DNA of 64,000 nt from Deltaproteobacteria bacterium (GTDB lineage: Bacteria; Myxococcota_A; Polyangia; Polyangiales; Sandaracinaceae). Both the position numbers and the translations under genes were made by a program. The notes beneath the pieces are model-generated. The model did no database searches. It saw only the letters and a program-made list of their open reading frames with translations, and was not told the DNA's origin. This document shows, piece by piece, positions 43,428-52,346 of the stretch. Numbering within the stretch: position 1 is the stretch's first letter; each line of letters starts with the position of its first letter. The stretch lies in the NCBI GenBank assembly GCA_017303575.1, contig JAFLCL010000006.1, positions 18,242 to 82,241 on the forward strand, given 5' to 3'.

Positions 43428-43454
43428 CGTGATCGCCCACCGATCACGGCTCGT

Positions 43455-43964
43455 TCATCGCGCGTCGATCCCGACGTCGACGTTGGCGTCGGTGGCGCCC
43501 CCGTCGCTCGACGGCGCATCCGCGGAACCGGCATCGGGCCGCAGCACGAGCTCGCAGCCACGGTTGCATGCCTCGACCTCCTCGCAATTGCGGGCCGCCA
43601 CGTAGCAGCGCGTGAGCGCCGCGAAGTGCTCGGCACCGACGCTCGCCTCCCAAGAGGCGTACCCCGCGCGGCACTCCGTCGCATGCACGGTGCGCAGGTC
43701 ACCGCCCGCCGCGTCGAAGCCGAGCTCGACGGGACCCACCTCGGGGCCACCGTCGACGAACTCGGGGATGGGGCCCGCCAGACACGACAGCGACGCCAGG
43801 TGATCACACACCGTGTCATCCGTCGGGGTCGCACCGCCCGGATCGCCCCGACACACGTTCGGCGGGGCCAGGCAGCCGCCCGCGATCGACGTGAGCGAGA
43901 TCGTGAGCGCGAGGGCCGCGGCGCTACGCGCGATGTGGCGAGTCATGTCGTGTGCCTCCGTCAC
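43455..43964 (-). CDS. Hypothetical lipoprotein
   Basis: 169 residues if the GTG at 43964 is used, which overlaps the stop of the upstream barrel gene as GTGA; ATG 43946 (MTRHIARSA) gives 163. Lipobox AGGC. The mature part has about nine Cys, including CDHLASLSC, ATECRAGYASW, CYVAARNCEEVEACNRGCE, so it is probably disulfide-rich. The C-terminus is Asp/Ala-rich. No family recognised. The overlap suggests it works with the upstream barrel protein. Confidence 0.75.
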   Translation of the reverse strand: MTEAHDMTRHIARSAAALALTISLTSIAGGCLAPPNVCRGDPGGATPTDDTVCDHLASLSCLAGPIPEFVDGGPEVGPVELGFDAAGGDLRTVHATECRAGYASWEASVGAEHFAALTRCYVAARNCEEVEACNRGCELVLRPDAGSADAPSSDGGATDANVDVGIDAR

Positions 43965-45523
43965 GTGCCCGCCGTGAAGCCCACGGTGAGCGCGAAGTCG
44001 TTGGTCTCGGCGAGGTCGCCCTCGAACGTCTGGAACCAGCGGCGATCGAAGCGCGCGTCGAGGTGGACGAAGGAGAGGATCTCTTCGATCGATCCGGGGG
44101 CTGCGTCGGAGGGCCCGAAGTAGAAGCGACCGAGCAAGCGGATGAGCGTCCCCTCGAGCGAGAACATCTGCGACCAGTCGTCGAAGTTGCGGCGGAGGTA
44201 CTGCGCGGCGAAGACGAGCTGATCGATGCGGAACGGACCGACCGAGAGCGACACCGACGCGTTCGCCGGACCGTCCGCGTCCTCAATGAAGAAGCCGATC
44301 GGGAGCGGCGAGGAGTGGCCGCGGTCGTCGATCGGGATGGGGATCACGACGTTTCCGTAGATCTGGCCCGAGTGGAAGTAGCCGGTCGGCCTCGAGAGCA
44401 TGTAGCCGTACTTCGTCACGTACGGATCGAGCCCCGGGAGCCCACGCAGCTCGGGCGTGAGGAGGAACTGCTGGGCGCGCGAGACGTACTCCGTGTCGAA
44501 GTACTCGGGCAGGTAGCGGTTGCCCGTCACGCGGTACTCGCCGCCGAGGAAGAGCTGCCAGCCCTCGTGCCGGTACGTGAAGCGGAGGCCCGCGTGAAAG
44601 CCGAACGCGTCCTGGATCTCGGGGAACGCGTTGAAATCGCTGTAGACCATGAACCCGATCTGCGGCGCGGTGCGATCCCCGAGGCCCCAGTAGTACGTGT
44701 AGTGAACGTCCGCGCCGACGGCGACGAGCGAGTCGCGCGTGAAGCGCGCGGTGCCGTTGCCCGGATCGACGAGCGGACGACCGAACGCCGTCTGTCGATA
44801 GAGCGGCGCCTGGAAATCCCCCGCGTACGTGAGGCCGATGACGAAGTCGTCCGGCGTCTCGTCCCAGCTCTGACCGCTGATGAGGATCGACGGACGCAGG
44901 ATCGCGCGGCCGACCATCACACCGGGGTTCGTGAGGTCGTCGAGGTAGAGGTTGGCCGACAGCCAGTCGCTCACGATCAAGTCGGACACGACACCGAGCT
45001 GCGGACGCTGCATGTCACGGTTGCCCCGGAAATTGAAGACGAGCGTCTCGTGACCGAGCGAGACGCCCTGGATCGGGGCGACGCGCAGCGAGAAATAGTT
45101 GCGACCGTGCAGACCTCGACCCGATCGCTGCGGATACGCCTCGCACGTGGGGTCGTAGCGGTCCTCGGGCTGCTCGTAGTCACCGACGTCGAGGCGCACG
45201 CAGCGGAAGACACGGTTGATGTCGCGCGGCTGGCTCCAGTCTTCGGTGACGAACGTGAAGCCATCGAAGAGGAAGCGCAGAGGCGCCCACACGTCGGCGC
45301 GGATGTTCCACACGCGCAGGTAGAGCGACGCGTCGAGGAGGACGAAGTCGCCGCGCTCGATCGTGCCGAAGCCGAGATCGGCGCCTGCGCGGATACCGAA
45401 GACCTCATCGGGGTTGCCGTCCTCGTCGGCATCCACGGGATCGGCGCGCACGACGGTCGGAGAGAAGACGACGGACGCGAACAGACACGCGCCGACGAAG
45501 AGCACCACCCGCGAAGCTCGCAT
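43961..45523 (-). CDS. Outer-membrane beta-barrel-like protein
   Basis: 520 residues with a signal peptide (FVGACLFASVVFSPTVVRA before DPVD). A calcium-loop-like DADEDGNPDE follows. The rest has aromatic-capped amphipathic strands (YLRVWNIRADVWAPLRF, GFHAGLRFTYRHEGWQLFLGGEYRV and SVSLSVGPFRIDQLVFAAQYL), ending in ALTVGFTAGT. The pattern is that of a large outer-membrane barrel, though the final residue is not aromatic. The substrate is unknown. It is coupled to the Cys-rich lipoprotein and divergent from murI. Confidence 0.78.
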   Translation of the reverse strand: MRASRVVLFVGACLFASVVFSPTVVRADPVDADEDGNPDEVFGIRAGADLGFGTIERGDFVLLDASLYLRVWNIRADVWAPLRFLFDGFTFVTEDWSQPRDINRVFRCVRLDVGDYEQPEDRYDPTCEAYPQRSGRGLHGRNYFSLRVAPIQGVSLGHETLVFNFRGNRDMQRPQLGVVSDLIVSDWLSANLYLDDLTNPGVMVGRAILRPSILISGQSWDETPDDFVIGLTYAGDFQAPLYRQTAFGRPLVDPGNGTARFTRDSLVAVGADVHYTYYWGLGDRTAPQIGFMVYSDFNAFPEIQDAFGFHAGLRFTYRHEGWQLFLGGEYRVTGNRYLPEYFDTEYVSRAQQFLLTPELRGLPGLDPYVTKYGYMLSRPTGYFHSGQIYGNVVIPIPIDDRGHSSPLPIGFFIEDADGPANASVSLSVGPFRIDQLVFAAQYLRRNFDDWSQMFSLEGTLIRLLGRFYFGPSDAAPGSIEEILSFVHLDARFDRRWFQTFEGDLAETNDFALTVGFTAGT

Positions 45524-45617
45524 CAGACACCGACTATCGCCGAACCGAAGGGTTCCGCGAAAGTGCCCCCAGGGAGATCTCTTCGGCGGACGCGTACCAA
45601 GCCAGATCGCCCGTCGT

Positions 45618-46526
45618 ATGCTGCGCGCCGTGATCGGTGTCTACGACTCGGGCTTCGGTGGTCTCACGGTGCTGCGCGCGCTCCGTGCGCGACTGCCCGA
45701 CCACGACTTCGTCTATCTCGGTGACTCGGGGCGCGCGCCCTACGGCGGACGCGACGCAGACACCATCCTCGACTTCTCCGAGCAGTGCGTGGAGCGCCTG
45801 TTCGAGGAGGGCTGCGCGCTCGTGATCGTCGCGTGTCACACGGTCTCGTGCGTCGCGCTCCGTCACCTCCAGCAGCGTTATGCGCCGAGCAAGCAGAGCG
45901 CGCGACGCATCCTCGGCGTGACGATCCCCGCGGCCGAAGAGGCCGTCGGATCGAGCGCAGGACACATCGCGGTCCTGGGCACGGCGCGCACGATCGCGTC
46001 GGGCACGTTCGATGCGGAGATAGCAAAGCTCGGCCCTCACCGCGTCACGTCGCGCGCGGCGCCCCTGCTCGCGCCGATCGTCGAGGAAGGCTGGGAGGAC
46101 ACGGAGATCGCGCGCCTCGCGATCGCCAAGTACGTCGAGGGCCTGGAGGACGCGGACACGCTGTTGCTCGCGTGCACGCACTACCCGCTGCTCGAGCGCA
46201 CCTTCCGCGAGGTCTTGCCGTCGAGCGTGCGCGTGCTCGATCCCGGCCCCGCCGTGGCGCGCGCGCTCGAGAAATGGCTCGCGCGCCATCCGGGCTTCGT
46301 CACAGCAGGGAGCGGATCGATCCGCGCGCTCTGCACCGGTGAGCCCGCGACCTTCCGCAAGCACGGCGAGCGCATGCTGGGCGCGCCGCTGTCGACGGTG
46401 CAGCACGTCGCGCTCATCGACGGCCGCCTCGCGCATCGAGACCGCGTCGAGATCGCGACGGGCCAGGTCGTTCGTCCGTCGACGCCTCCAGAGGCGCCCA
46501 GCGTCGCCGGGCACGCGCGCAGGTAG
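45618..46526 (+). CDS. murI: Glutamate racemase
   Basis: 302 residues from ATG 45618 (GTG 45630 also possible). It makes D-glutamate for peptidoglycan. Motifs: IGVYDSGFGGLTVLR, YLGDSGRAPYGGRD, first catalytic Cys in VIVACHTVSCVALR and second in LLLACTHYPLLER. The first is usually ACNTAS, so Asn is His here. Gene length is typical. The 30-residue tail after ALIDGRLAHRD is Pro-rich and probably disordered. Confidence 0.94.
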   Translation: MLRAVIGVYDSGFGGLTVLRALRARLPDHDFVYLGDSGRAPYGGRDADTILDFSEQCVERLFEEGCALVIVACHTVSCVALRHLQQRYAPSKQSARRILGVTIPAAEEAVGSSAGHIAVLGTARTIASGTFDAEIAKLGPHRVTSRAAPLLAPIVEEGWEDTEIARLAIAKYVEGLEDADTLLLACTHYPLLERTFREVLPSSVRVLDPGPAVARALEKWLARHPGFVTAGSGSIRALCTGEPATFRKHGERMLGAPLSTVQHVALIDGRLAHRDRVEIATGQVVRPSTPPEAPSVAGHARR

Positions 46527-46552
46527 CGCTCGCCAGCCCTGCTGCACGCGAC

Positions 46553-46682
46553 AGAAGCCCGCGGGCTTCTCAGGGATCGCGCGTGCCCCGCGGCTTCAGC
46601 GTGTGGGCATCAGAACAGGCGAGCCTGGAGCCCCACGGACCGAGGTCCGGGGCATGGGCAATCCGACCAAGCCCTCCGGGCT
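46553..46682. terminator. Hairpin cluster after murI
   Basis: A perfect 18-bp palindrome AGAAGCCCGCGGGCTTCT (46553-46570), a longer hairpin CGGACC/GGTCCG flanked by CCC/GGG (46632-46652), and AGCCC/GGGCT (46670-46682). The 335-bp gap between murI and the convergent helicase gene holds no gene that I can support. The hairpins probably terminate murI transcription. Confidence 0.5.
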
Positions 46683-46768
46683 CTTCTCGCCCGCGCCGAG
46701 GTCGCTCGCATCGTCAGCGTGCCCTCTCGCGCCTGCTTTTCTGCATCCGCTCCGAGACGCTCGATTTT

Positions 46769-46825
46769 GTTTCAATTGGAAACATCCACGTCGAGGACCC
46801 TGACGCGTTTGTTTCAGATTGAAAG
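46769..46825. repeat. Two 15-bp imperfect palindromes, direct copies
   Basis: GTTTCAATTGGAAAC (46769-46783) and GTTTCAGATTGAAAG (46811-46825), each preceded by TTT or GTTT, spaced 42 bp start to start in an AT-rich patch between convergent genes. They are nearly self-complementary. They could be protein-binding sites, a terminator for the helicase transcript, or remnants of a repeat array. Only two copies seen. Confidence 0.5.
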
Positions 46826-46861
46826 ACGCCTTCGCTCGCTCCGATCCGCCGCGGAGGAGCG

Positions 46862-49441
46862 TCAGGTCGGGTGGATGCCGACGAGCTCGAGCGCGATCTC
46901 CTTGCGTGATCGCGCGTAGCGAACGAACAGCTCGACGACCCACGAGGTCTCGCCGTGCTCGTCTGCGGCGGCGTCCTCGGGGCGATCCGTGAGCAGCGTG
47001 ACAGTGACCGCGATGCCTCCGGACTGGCGATCGAGCCGAGTGTGCATGGGGGCGCGCGCGGCGCCGTCGGTGCGGATGCGCGTGTGCTCCTCGAAGTACG
47101 GCGCGAGCGCGGTCTCGAGGCTCGCAGGATCGATCGCGCTTCCGTCCTCGGGGCTGATCCAGCGCGCGGCCTCGCCCCAGCGCTTGCGCGACAGACGCTC
47201 GACGAAGCGGAACGCCGCCGTGCGCACGAGCACGCCGAACGCGCGCGGGTTCTCGGTGAGATCGACCTCGCGATCCTCGGGGATGTCGTCCGTCGGTCGC
47301 ACGAGCGCCGTCTCGCCGCTCGCCTGCAGCTGCGCCATGCGCTCCCACTCGTCGAGCAGGCTCGAATCGACGCTCTTCACGATCGTCTTGAGCCAGTCCT
47401 CGAGGTCGAGCACGTCGTCGGTCTTGGCCTCCTCGGGCACCGTCTGACGAATGCCCTTGTAGGCCTCGGACAGGTAGCGGAGCAGCAAGCCCTCCGCGCG
47501 CTCGAGACCGTACTCGCGCACGTACTCGGAGAAGCTCGCGCCGCGCTCGAACATGTCGCGCGCGATCGACTTCGGACGCAGATCGCGATCGGAGACCCAC
47601 GGGTGCTTCTGCTTGAACGCGTCGAGCTCGGTGAGCAGCAGCTCGAGGCGCGGCTTGGGGTTCTCGACCTTCTCGAGCTCGATCATGCGCTCTTCGTAGG
47701 GAACGCCGTCGGCCTTGAGCTCGTTCACCTTCTCGCCCTTGAGGTAGTCGAGCTGCTTCTGGAGCAGCGTGCTCGGGTCCTCGAGCGTCGCCTCGACGAG
47801 CGTGAGCACGTCGAGCGCGTGCAGCGGGTCGGTGGGATCGAGCCGGCGCGTGACGTCGACGACGAAGAGCGAGAGCGCGTGGTGGAGCGAGAAGTCCGCT
47901 TGGAGATCGCGGTTCACGCGGACGAGCCGACGCCGCTTGCCGTCCACGTCCTCGTGGACGGTCTCGACGATCTTGGCCTGCGCGAGCGAGCGGAACAGAC
48001 GAATCGCCTGACGCGCGTGAGAGAACTTGAGCTTCTTGCTCTCGTGGCTGTCGCGGATGAGCGTCTCGAGCACCGAGCACCCGTCCTCGCCGCGGGTGTA
48101 CGCGCCGTCGAGCGCCTCGAGGAGCAGGCCGTGTGTGACCTGGAAGCGCGACTCGAGCGTCTCGGGCTGTCCGTGCGCGAGGCGCTGGAACGTCTGCTCG
48201 TCCCAGTGCGCGTAGCCCTTCTCGGGCGGCTTCTTCGTCACGAGCTTCTTGAGCTTCTTCGCGTCGCCCTCGGCCTTCATGCGCGCGACGCGGTTCTCGA
48301 TCGCGTGCTCGGGCGCCTGCACGACCACCGTGCCCTGCTCGTCGAAGCCCTTGCGGCCCGCGCGCCCCGCGATCTGCTGGAAGTCGCGCACCGAGAGGAT
48401 GATCGTCTTCTTGCCGTCGAACTTGCAGAGCTGCGTGAAGAGCACCGTACGGATGGGCACGTTCACGCCGACGCCGAGCGTGTCGGTCCCGCAGATCACG
48501 GCGAGGAGGCCCTTCTGCGCGAGCTTCTCGACGAGCAGGCGGTACTTCGGCAGGAGGCCCGCGTGGTGGATGCCGACGCCGTGGTGCACGTAGCGCGACA
48601 GATCCTTGCCGAACGGCGAGTCCCAACGAAAGCCGCGCGTGAGCTCCTTGATCTTCGCCTTCCGGTCCTTGCTCATCACCTCCACGCTCATGAGGTCCTG
48701 CGCGAGCTCGGCTGCCGCGCGCTGCGTGAAGTGCACGACGTAGACGGGCGCCTTGCCCTGCTCGATCAGGTCCGTGAGCGTCTCGTGCAGCGGCACCTCC
48801 GCGTACACGTAGTCGAGCGGTACGGGGCGCGAGACGGACTGGATGATCGCGACCTCACGATCGCTCCTGGCCTCGAGATCCTCGGCGAAGAACGCGACGT
48901 CACCGAGCGTCGCGCTCATGAGCAGGAACTGCACGTCGTGGAGCACGAGCAGCGGCAGCTGCCACGCGATGCCCCGATCGCGATCGCCATAGAAGTGGAA
49001 CTCGTCGATCACGACAGTGTCGACGTCGGCATCGACTCCGTCGTGAAGGGCCACGTTCGCGAGGATCTCGGCCGTACAGCAGATCACGGGCGCGTCGCGG
49101 TTCACCGACGCATCGCCCGTCATGAGACCGACGTTCTCGGCGCCGAGCTCGTCGCATAGCGCGAAGAACTTCTCCGACACGAGCGCCTTGATCGGCGCCG
49201 TGTAGTAGGTGCGTCCACCCTCCGCCAAGCTCTTGAAGTGGAGGGCGAGCGCGACGAGCGACTTCCCCGATCCCGTCGGGGTGTTGAGGATCACGTGCTG
49301 GTTCGAGAACAGCGCGAGGATGGCCTCTTCCTGGGCGGGATAGAGGGACAAGCCCTTCGACGTCACGTGATCCACGAAGCGCTCGAGGAGCACCTCGGGC
49401 GTGGTCTCGGACCGGGGCGGGAGACTGTCGACGAGTCGCAC
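46862..49441 (-). CDS. Ski2-like DEAD/DEAH helicase with DUF3516-type C-terminus
   Basis: 859 residues if the GTG at 49441 is used; in-frame GTGs at 49552 and 49633 would approach or overlap the divergent lipoprotein gene. Motifs: Walker A LNTPTGSGKSLVA, VVIDEFHFYGDRDRG (DEFH box), MSATLGD, YVVHFTQRAAAELAQ, CGTDTLGVGVNVPIRTVLF and FQQIAGRAGRKGFDEQG. This is the Ski2/Mtr4-like order. The last 400 residues are helical and match the DUF3516 type found with bacterial helicases of this group. It probably acts on RNA; partner unknown. Confidence 0.88.
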   Translation of the reverse strand: MRLVDSLPPRSETTPEVLLERFVDHVTSKGLSLYPAQEEAILALFSNQHVILNTPTGSGKSLVALALHFKSLAEGGRTYYTAPIKALVSEKFFALCDELGAENVGLMTGDASVNRDAPVICCTAEILANVALHDGVDADVDTVVIDEFHFYGDRDRGIAWQLPLLVLHDVQFLLMSATLGDVAFFAEDLEARSDREVAIIQSVSRPVPLDYVYAEVPLHETLTDLIEQGKAPVYVVHFTQRAAAELAQDLMSVEVMSKDRKAKIKELTRGFRWDSPFGKDLSRYVHHGVGIHHAGLLPKYRLLVEKLAQKGLLAVICGTDTLGVGVNVPIRTVLFTQLCKFDGKKTIILSVRDFQQIAGRAGRKGFDEQGTVVVQAPEHAIENRVARMKAEGDAKKLKKLVTKKPPEKGYAHWDEQTFQRLAHGQPETLESRFQVTHGLLLEALDGAYTRGEDGCSVLETLIRDSHESKKLKFSHARQAIRLFRSLAQAKIVETVHEDVDGKRRRLVRVNRDLQADFSLHHALSLFVVDVTRRLDPTDPLHALDVLTLVEATLEDPSTLLQKQLDYLKGEKVNELKADGVPYEERMIELEKVENPKPRLELLLTELDAFKQKHPWVSDRDLRPKSIARDMFERGASFSEYVREYGLERAEGLLLRYLSEAYKGIRQTVPEEAKTDDVLDLEDWLKTIVKSVDSSLLDEWERMAQLQASGETALVRPTDDIPEDREVDLTENPRAFGVLVRTAAFRFVERLSRKRWGEAARWISPEDGSAIDPASLETALAPYFEEHTRIRTDGAARAPMHTRLDRQSGGIAVTVTLLTDRPEDAAADEHGETSWVVELFVRYARSRKEIALELVGIHPT

Positions 49442-49554
49442 GTCGGCGAATCTACTCGCTCTTTTCCCGGCCGCGGCACGGGGCGTGCTTTTTGGGGGGA
49501 GATGGTCGACGATGGAGCCTCGCTGGCTCAACGCGACACATCTCGGAGGCACCC

Positions 49555-51414
49555 ATGAGGACGAAGATGGCGAGCACGACGAAAGTGGCGGGGGGCGCGC
49601 TCGTGACCGCGCTGTCGGCGATGGCCTGTGCACCAGGCCCCGTGCAGGTCGACCCGAACACCGACCGACCGCTGTCTTCTGCGGCGTCCCTCGATCGACG
49701 CATCGCCCTGCACCGCGAAGCGCAGGGCCTGGCGCCCATCAGCGGCGGGACGCTCCACATCACCGCGGGCAACACCGCCGTGGTCTCGGATCCCGATCGT
49801 GATCGGATCGTGGTGGTGGACCTCGCGACCCGTCGCGTGCGCGGCACCGTCGAGGTGCCCGGCGGTCAGCCCGGCCGCATCGCCGAGGACGCGAGCGGTC
49901 GCATCCACGTCATCCTCCGCGGCAGCGGCGAGGTCGCGTCCTTCGACCCGCTCTCGCCGAGCGACGTCACCCGCCAGGCCGTCTGCCAGAGCCCGCGCGG
50001 CATCGCATACGACGCGACCGCCGACGCGCTCCAGATCGCGTGCCGCGACGGCTTCCTGGTGACGATGAGCACCACCGGCGAGATCGCGCAGCGGGTGCAG
50101 ACCGGCGCCGACGATCTCCGCGACGTCGTCGCGTCCGCCGACGGCGTCGTCGTCTCGCGCTTCCGGGACGCAGAGCTCGTGGCCCTCGGCCGCGACGGCG
50201 CGCCCCTCCGCACGGCGACTCCCATCTCGCAGGTCGAAGGCAGCGATCGATTCGGCGTGCCCATCGAGTTCGAGCCTGGTGTGGCGTGGCGCATGGCCCT
50301 GCGCGGCAACCTCCTCGCGGTCTCGCACCAGCGCGCGACGGATCGTGAGATCGAGCTCGATCAGCCCGATTCGTACGGCGGCGGAGGCGGCGGTGGTGGC
50401 GAGGTGTTCGACGAGGGCGGAGCCCGTCGCTTCCTCCCCGCGAGCTGCGAGGGCGGGATCGTCCGCACCTCCGTCACGTTCTTCGACGCCCAGACGCTCG
50501 AGGTCCGCAGCACGCAGAACCTCGGCTCGGTGGTCCTTCCCGTCGACGTCGCGCTCGCGGCGGACGGCAACCGCTTCGCTGTCGTCGCGGCCGGTGAGCA
50601 GGGCGCGATGCCCTCGGTGTTCGAGGGCAGCCTCAACAGCCCGTCGAGCCCGTGCGCGGGCTTCGGGGGAAGCATCAGCAACGTCGCAGGGCCCATCGCG
50701 GTCGCCTACTCGGCGCGCGACGAGCTCGTGGTGCAGCAGCGCGATCCCGCCACGCTGTGGGTCGGCGGCACCGCGATCGCGCTCGGCGGCGAGGAGCGCT
50801 TCGACTCGGGGCACGCGATCTTCCACGGCAACGCAGGCCTCGGTCTCGCCTGCGCCTCGTGTCACCCCGAGGGCGGCGACGACGGCCACGTGTGGTCGTT
50901 CGCGGGCTTCGGATCGCTCCGCACGCCCACGCTCCATGGCGGCATCCTCGACACAGCGCCCTTCCACTGGACCGGCGACATGTCCTCCATCGGCGCACTG
51001 ATGAACGAAGTGTTCGAGCGCCGCATGGGCGGCCCCACCATGAGCGCGACGGAAGAAGCGTCTCTCGCGAATTGGATCGACGAGCTCCCGGGCTCGCCAG
51101 GCCGAGAGGGCCTCGACCTCGCGGCCGCAGACCGTGGCGCGCGCCTCTTTTGGGGCGAAGCACGCTGCGGCGACTGTCACACCGGCGCGCAGTACACGAA
51201 CAACCAGAGCGTCGACGTCGGCACGGGCGGGCTCTTCCAGGTGCCCTCGCTCATCGGTGTCTCGTTCCGCCTGCCGATCATGCACGACGGCTGCGCGACG
51301 ACCCTCGCGGACCGCTTCGATCCCGCGTGCGGCGGCGGCGACATGCACGGCCAGACGAGCCAGCTCTCGGTCGCGCAGCGCGACGACCTCGTCACGTACC
51401 TCCAGACGCTGTGA
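49555..51414 (+). CDS. Lipoprotein with YVTN-like propeller and cytochrome c domain
   Basis: 619 residues from ATG 49555, signal ending SAMAC. Residues 55-400 have propeller repeats (NTAVVSDPDRDRIVVVDLAT, GQPGRIAEDASGRIHVIL). A loop with eight consecutive Gly (near residue 280) interrupts them. The C-terminal half has two haem-c motifs: CASCHPEGGDDGHVW near 440 and CGDCHTGAQYTNN near 540, resembling di-haem cytochrome peroxidases. It is a periplasmic or surface redox protein; the substrate is unknown. Divergent from the helicase. Confidence 0.82.
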   Translation: MRTKMASTTKVAGGALVTALSAMACAPGPVQVDPNTDRPLSSAASLDRRIALHREAQGLAPISGGTLHITAGNTAVVSDPDRDRIVVVDLATRRVRGTVEVPGGQPGRIAEDASGRIHVILRGSGEVASFDPLSPSDVTRQAVCQSPRGIAYDATADALQIACRDGFLVTMSTTGEIAQRVQTGADDLRDVVASADGVVVSRFRDAELVALGRDGAPLRTATPISQVEGSDRFGVPIEFEPGVAWRMALRGNLLAVSHQRATDREIELDQPDSYGGGGGGGGEVFDEGGARRFLPASCEGGIVRTSVTFFDAQTLEVRSTQNLGSVVLPVDVALAADGNRFAVVAAGEQGAMPSVFEGSLNSPSSPCAGFGGSISNVAGPIAVAYSARDELVVQQRDPATLWVGGTAIALGGEERFDSGHAIFHGNAGLGLACASCHPEGGDDGHVWSFAGFGSLRTPTLHGGILDTAPFHWTGDMSSIGALMNEVFERRMGGPTMSATEEASLANWIDELPGSPGREGLDLAAADRGARLFWGEARCGDCHTGAQYTNNQSVDVGTGGLFQVPSLIGVSFRLPIMHDGCATTLADRFDPACGGGDMHGQTSQLSVAQRDDLVTYLQTL

Positions 51415-51435
51415 GCACCTGCCTCGCTCCTCTGC

Positions 51436-51536
51436 CTCGCGAAGCGGGGTGAGTGAGGAGCGGAGCGACGAGCGAATCCCCGAGGGAGTGGGGCCCGCTT
51501 GCGCAGCAAGCGCGGCGAGGGGCGAGCAGCCCCTCG
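51436..51536. repeat. Candidate dispersed intergenic element
   Basis: A sequence of GAGCGGAGCGACGAGCGAA, CCCCGAGGGAGTGGGGC and two hairpins: CGCTTGC/GCAAGCG (51496-51512) and CGAGGGGC/GCCCCTCG (51516-51536). The tidy symmetry and lack of coding suggest a repeated extragenic element of the REP type. Only one copy is visible in this window. Confidence 0.4.
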
Positions 51537-51542
51537 CGACGG

Positions 51543-51560
51543 GGCTCAGGTCACTGAGCC
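51543..51560. terminator. Hairpin between convergent genes
   Basis: GGCTCAG/CTGAGCC with loop GTCA, 11 nt beyond the minus-strand hydroxylase stop. It could end transcription from either side. No T-tract. Confidence 0.5.
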
Positions 51561-51571
51561 TCGGCGCCTGA

Positions 51572-52246
51572 TCAAAGGGCCGTGCCGAACATCAGATCCC
51601 AGAAGGGCGTGAGGGTCGCGTAGTTCTTGCGCCCATCCTGCAGGTGATGCGCGTGGTGCTTGCGCGTGAGGTAGTCGATGGGCGCGAGCAGGGGCGTGCG
51701 GAACTGCATGCCCGAGTGAACGAGGATGTTCACCGTCGAGTAGAAGAAGAACACGACGCCGAACACACGCGTGTGCACCGGGCCCACGGCCCAGAGCGCG
51801 AAGAACAACAACGTGAGCCCTGCGACGAGCTCGGCCGGGTGCTGATAGAAGGCCTCGAGCGAGCTCGGGTTCACTGCGCGGTGGTGCTGGTGGTGCACGA
51901 GCGGCATCAGCGCCTTCACGTGCATGAGCCGGTGCAGGAAGTAGTACGTGAAGTCGTACACGAGCACGATGCCGATGCCCTGGAGGACCATCACCCACCA
52001 CGCGGGCATCGTCTCGGTGAAGAAGACGTCGCGCAGGAGCCACGGCGTGCCGAGCGTGATCGCGAGCGAGAGCACGCTGGTGATCACGCCCATCGTCACG
52101 CGGTGCGGGATGCTCATGCGCATCGGCATGCCCTTGCGGATGCGGTGGTCGGCGAAGCGAGGCGCGTGGTGCATCCACGCGAGCGCGACGACCAGGACGC
52201 CGCTCACGGCGAGCGAGACACCCATCCACACATAGAGCTCGGTCAC
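51572..52246 (-). CDS. Sterol desaturase / fatty acid hydroxylase family protein
   Basis: 224 residues from GTG 52246, supported by a GGAGG site (complement of 52253-52257). Four to five hydrophobic helices. The di-iron His boxes are YYFLHRLMHVKALMPLVHHQHH (HxxxH then HxxHH) and LTRKHHAHHLQDG (HHxHH), as in PF04116. These ER-type enzymes hydroxylate or desaturate lipids, sterols or carotenoids at the membrane. Substrate unknown. Convergent with the propeller-cytochrome gene. Confidence 0.88.
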   Translation of the reverse strand: MTELYVWMGVSLAVSGVLVVALAWMHHAPRFADHRIRKGMPMRMSIPHRVTMGVITSVLSLAITLGTPWLLRDVFFTETMPAWWVMVLQGIGIVLVYDFTYYFLHRLMHVKALMPLVHHQHHRAVNPSSLEAFYQHPAELVAGLTLLFFALWAVGPVHTRVFGVVFFFYSTVNILVHSGMQFRTPLLAPIDYLTRKHHAHHLQDGRKNYATLTPFWDLMFGTAL

Positions 52247-52346
52247 GAAAGGCCTCCGGGGGGAACGACGAGACGGCGAATGAGAAGCGGGCCGGGCGCT
52301 GCGAGCAAGTGAGCCGCTGAGATCGCGCACGGCGTATTCTGTGCGG

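Noticed and set aside
46769..46825. CRISPR array
   Set aside because: Only two imperfect 15-bp units, unequal, with no cas gene in the window.
46955..49159. 734-residue plus-strand frame opposite the helicase
   Set aside because: Antisense shadow with Glu/Leu/Arg-rich low-complexity sequence; the helicase motifs are on the minus strand.
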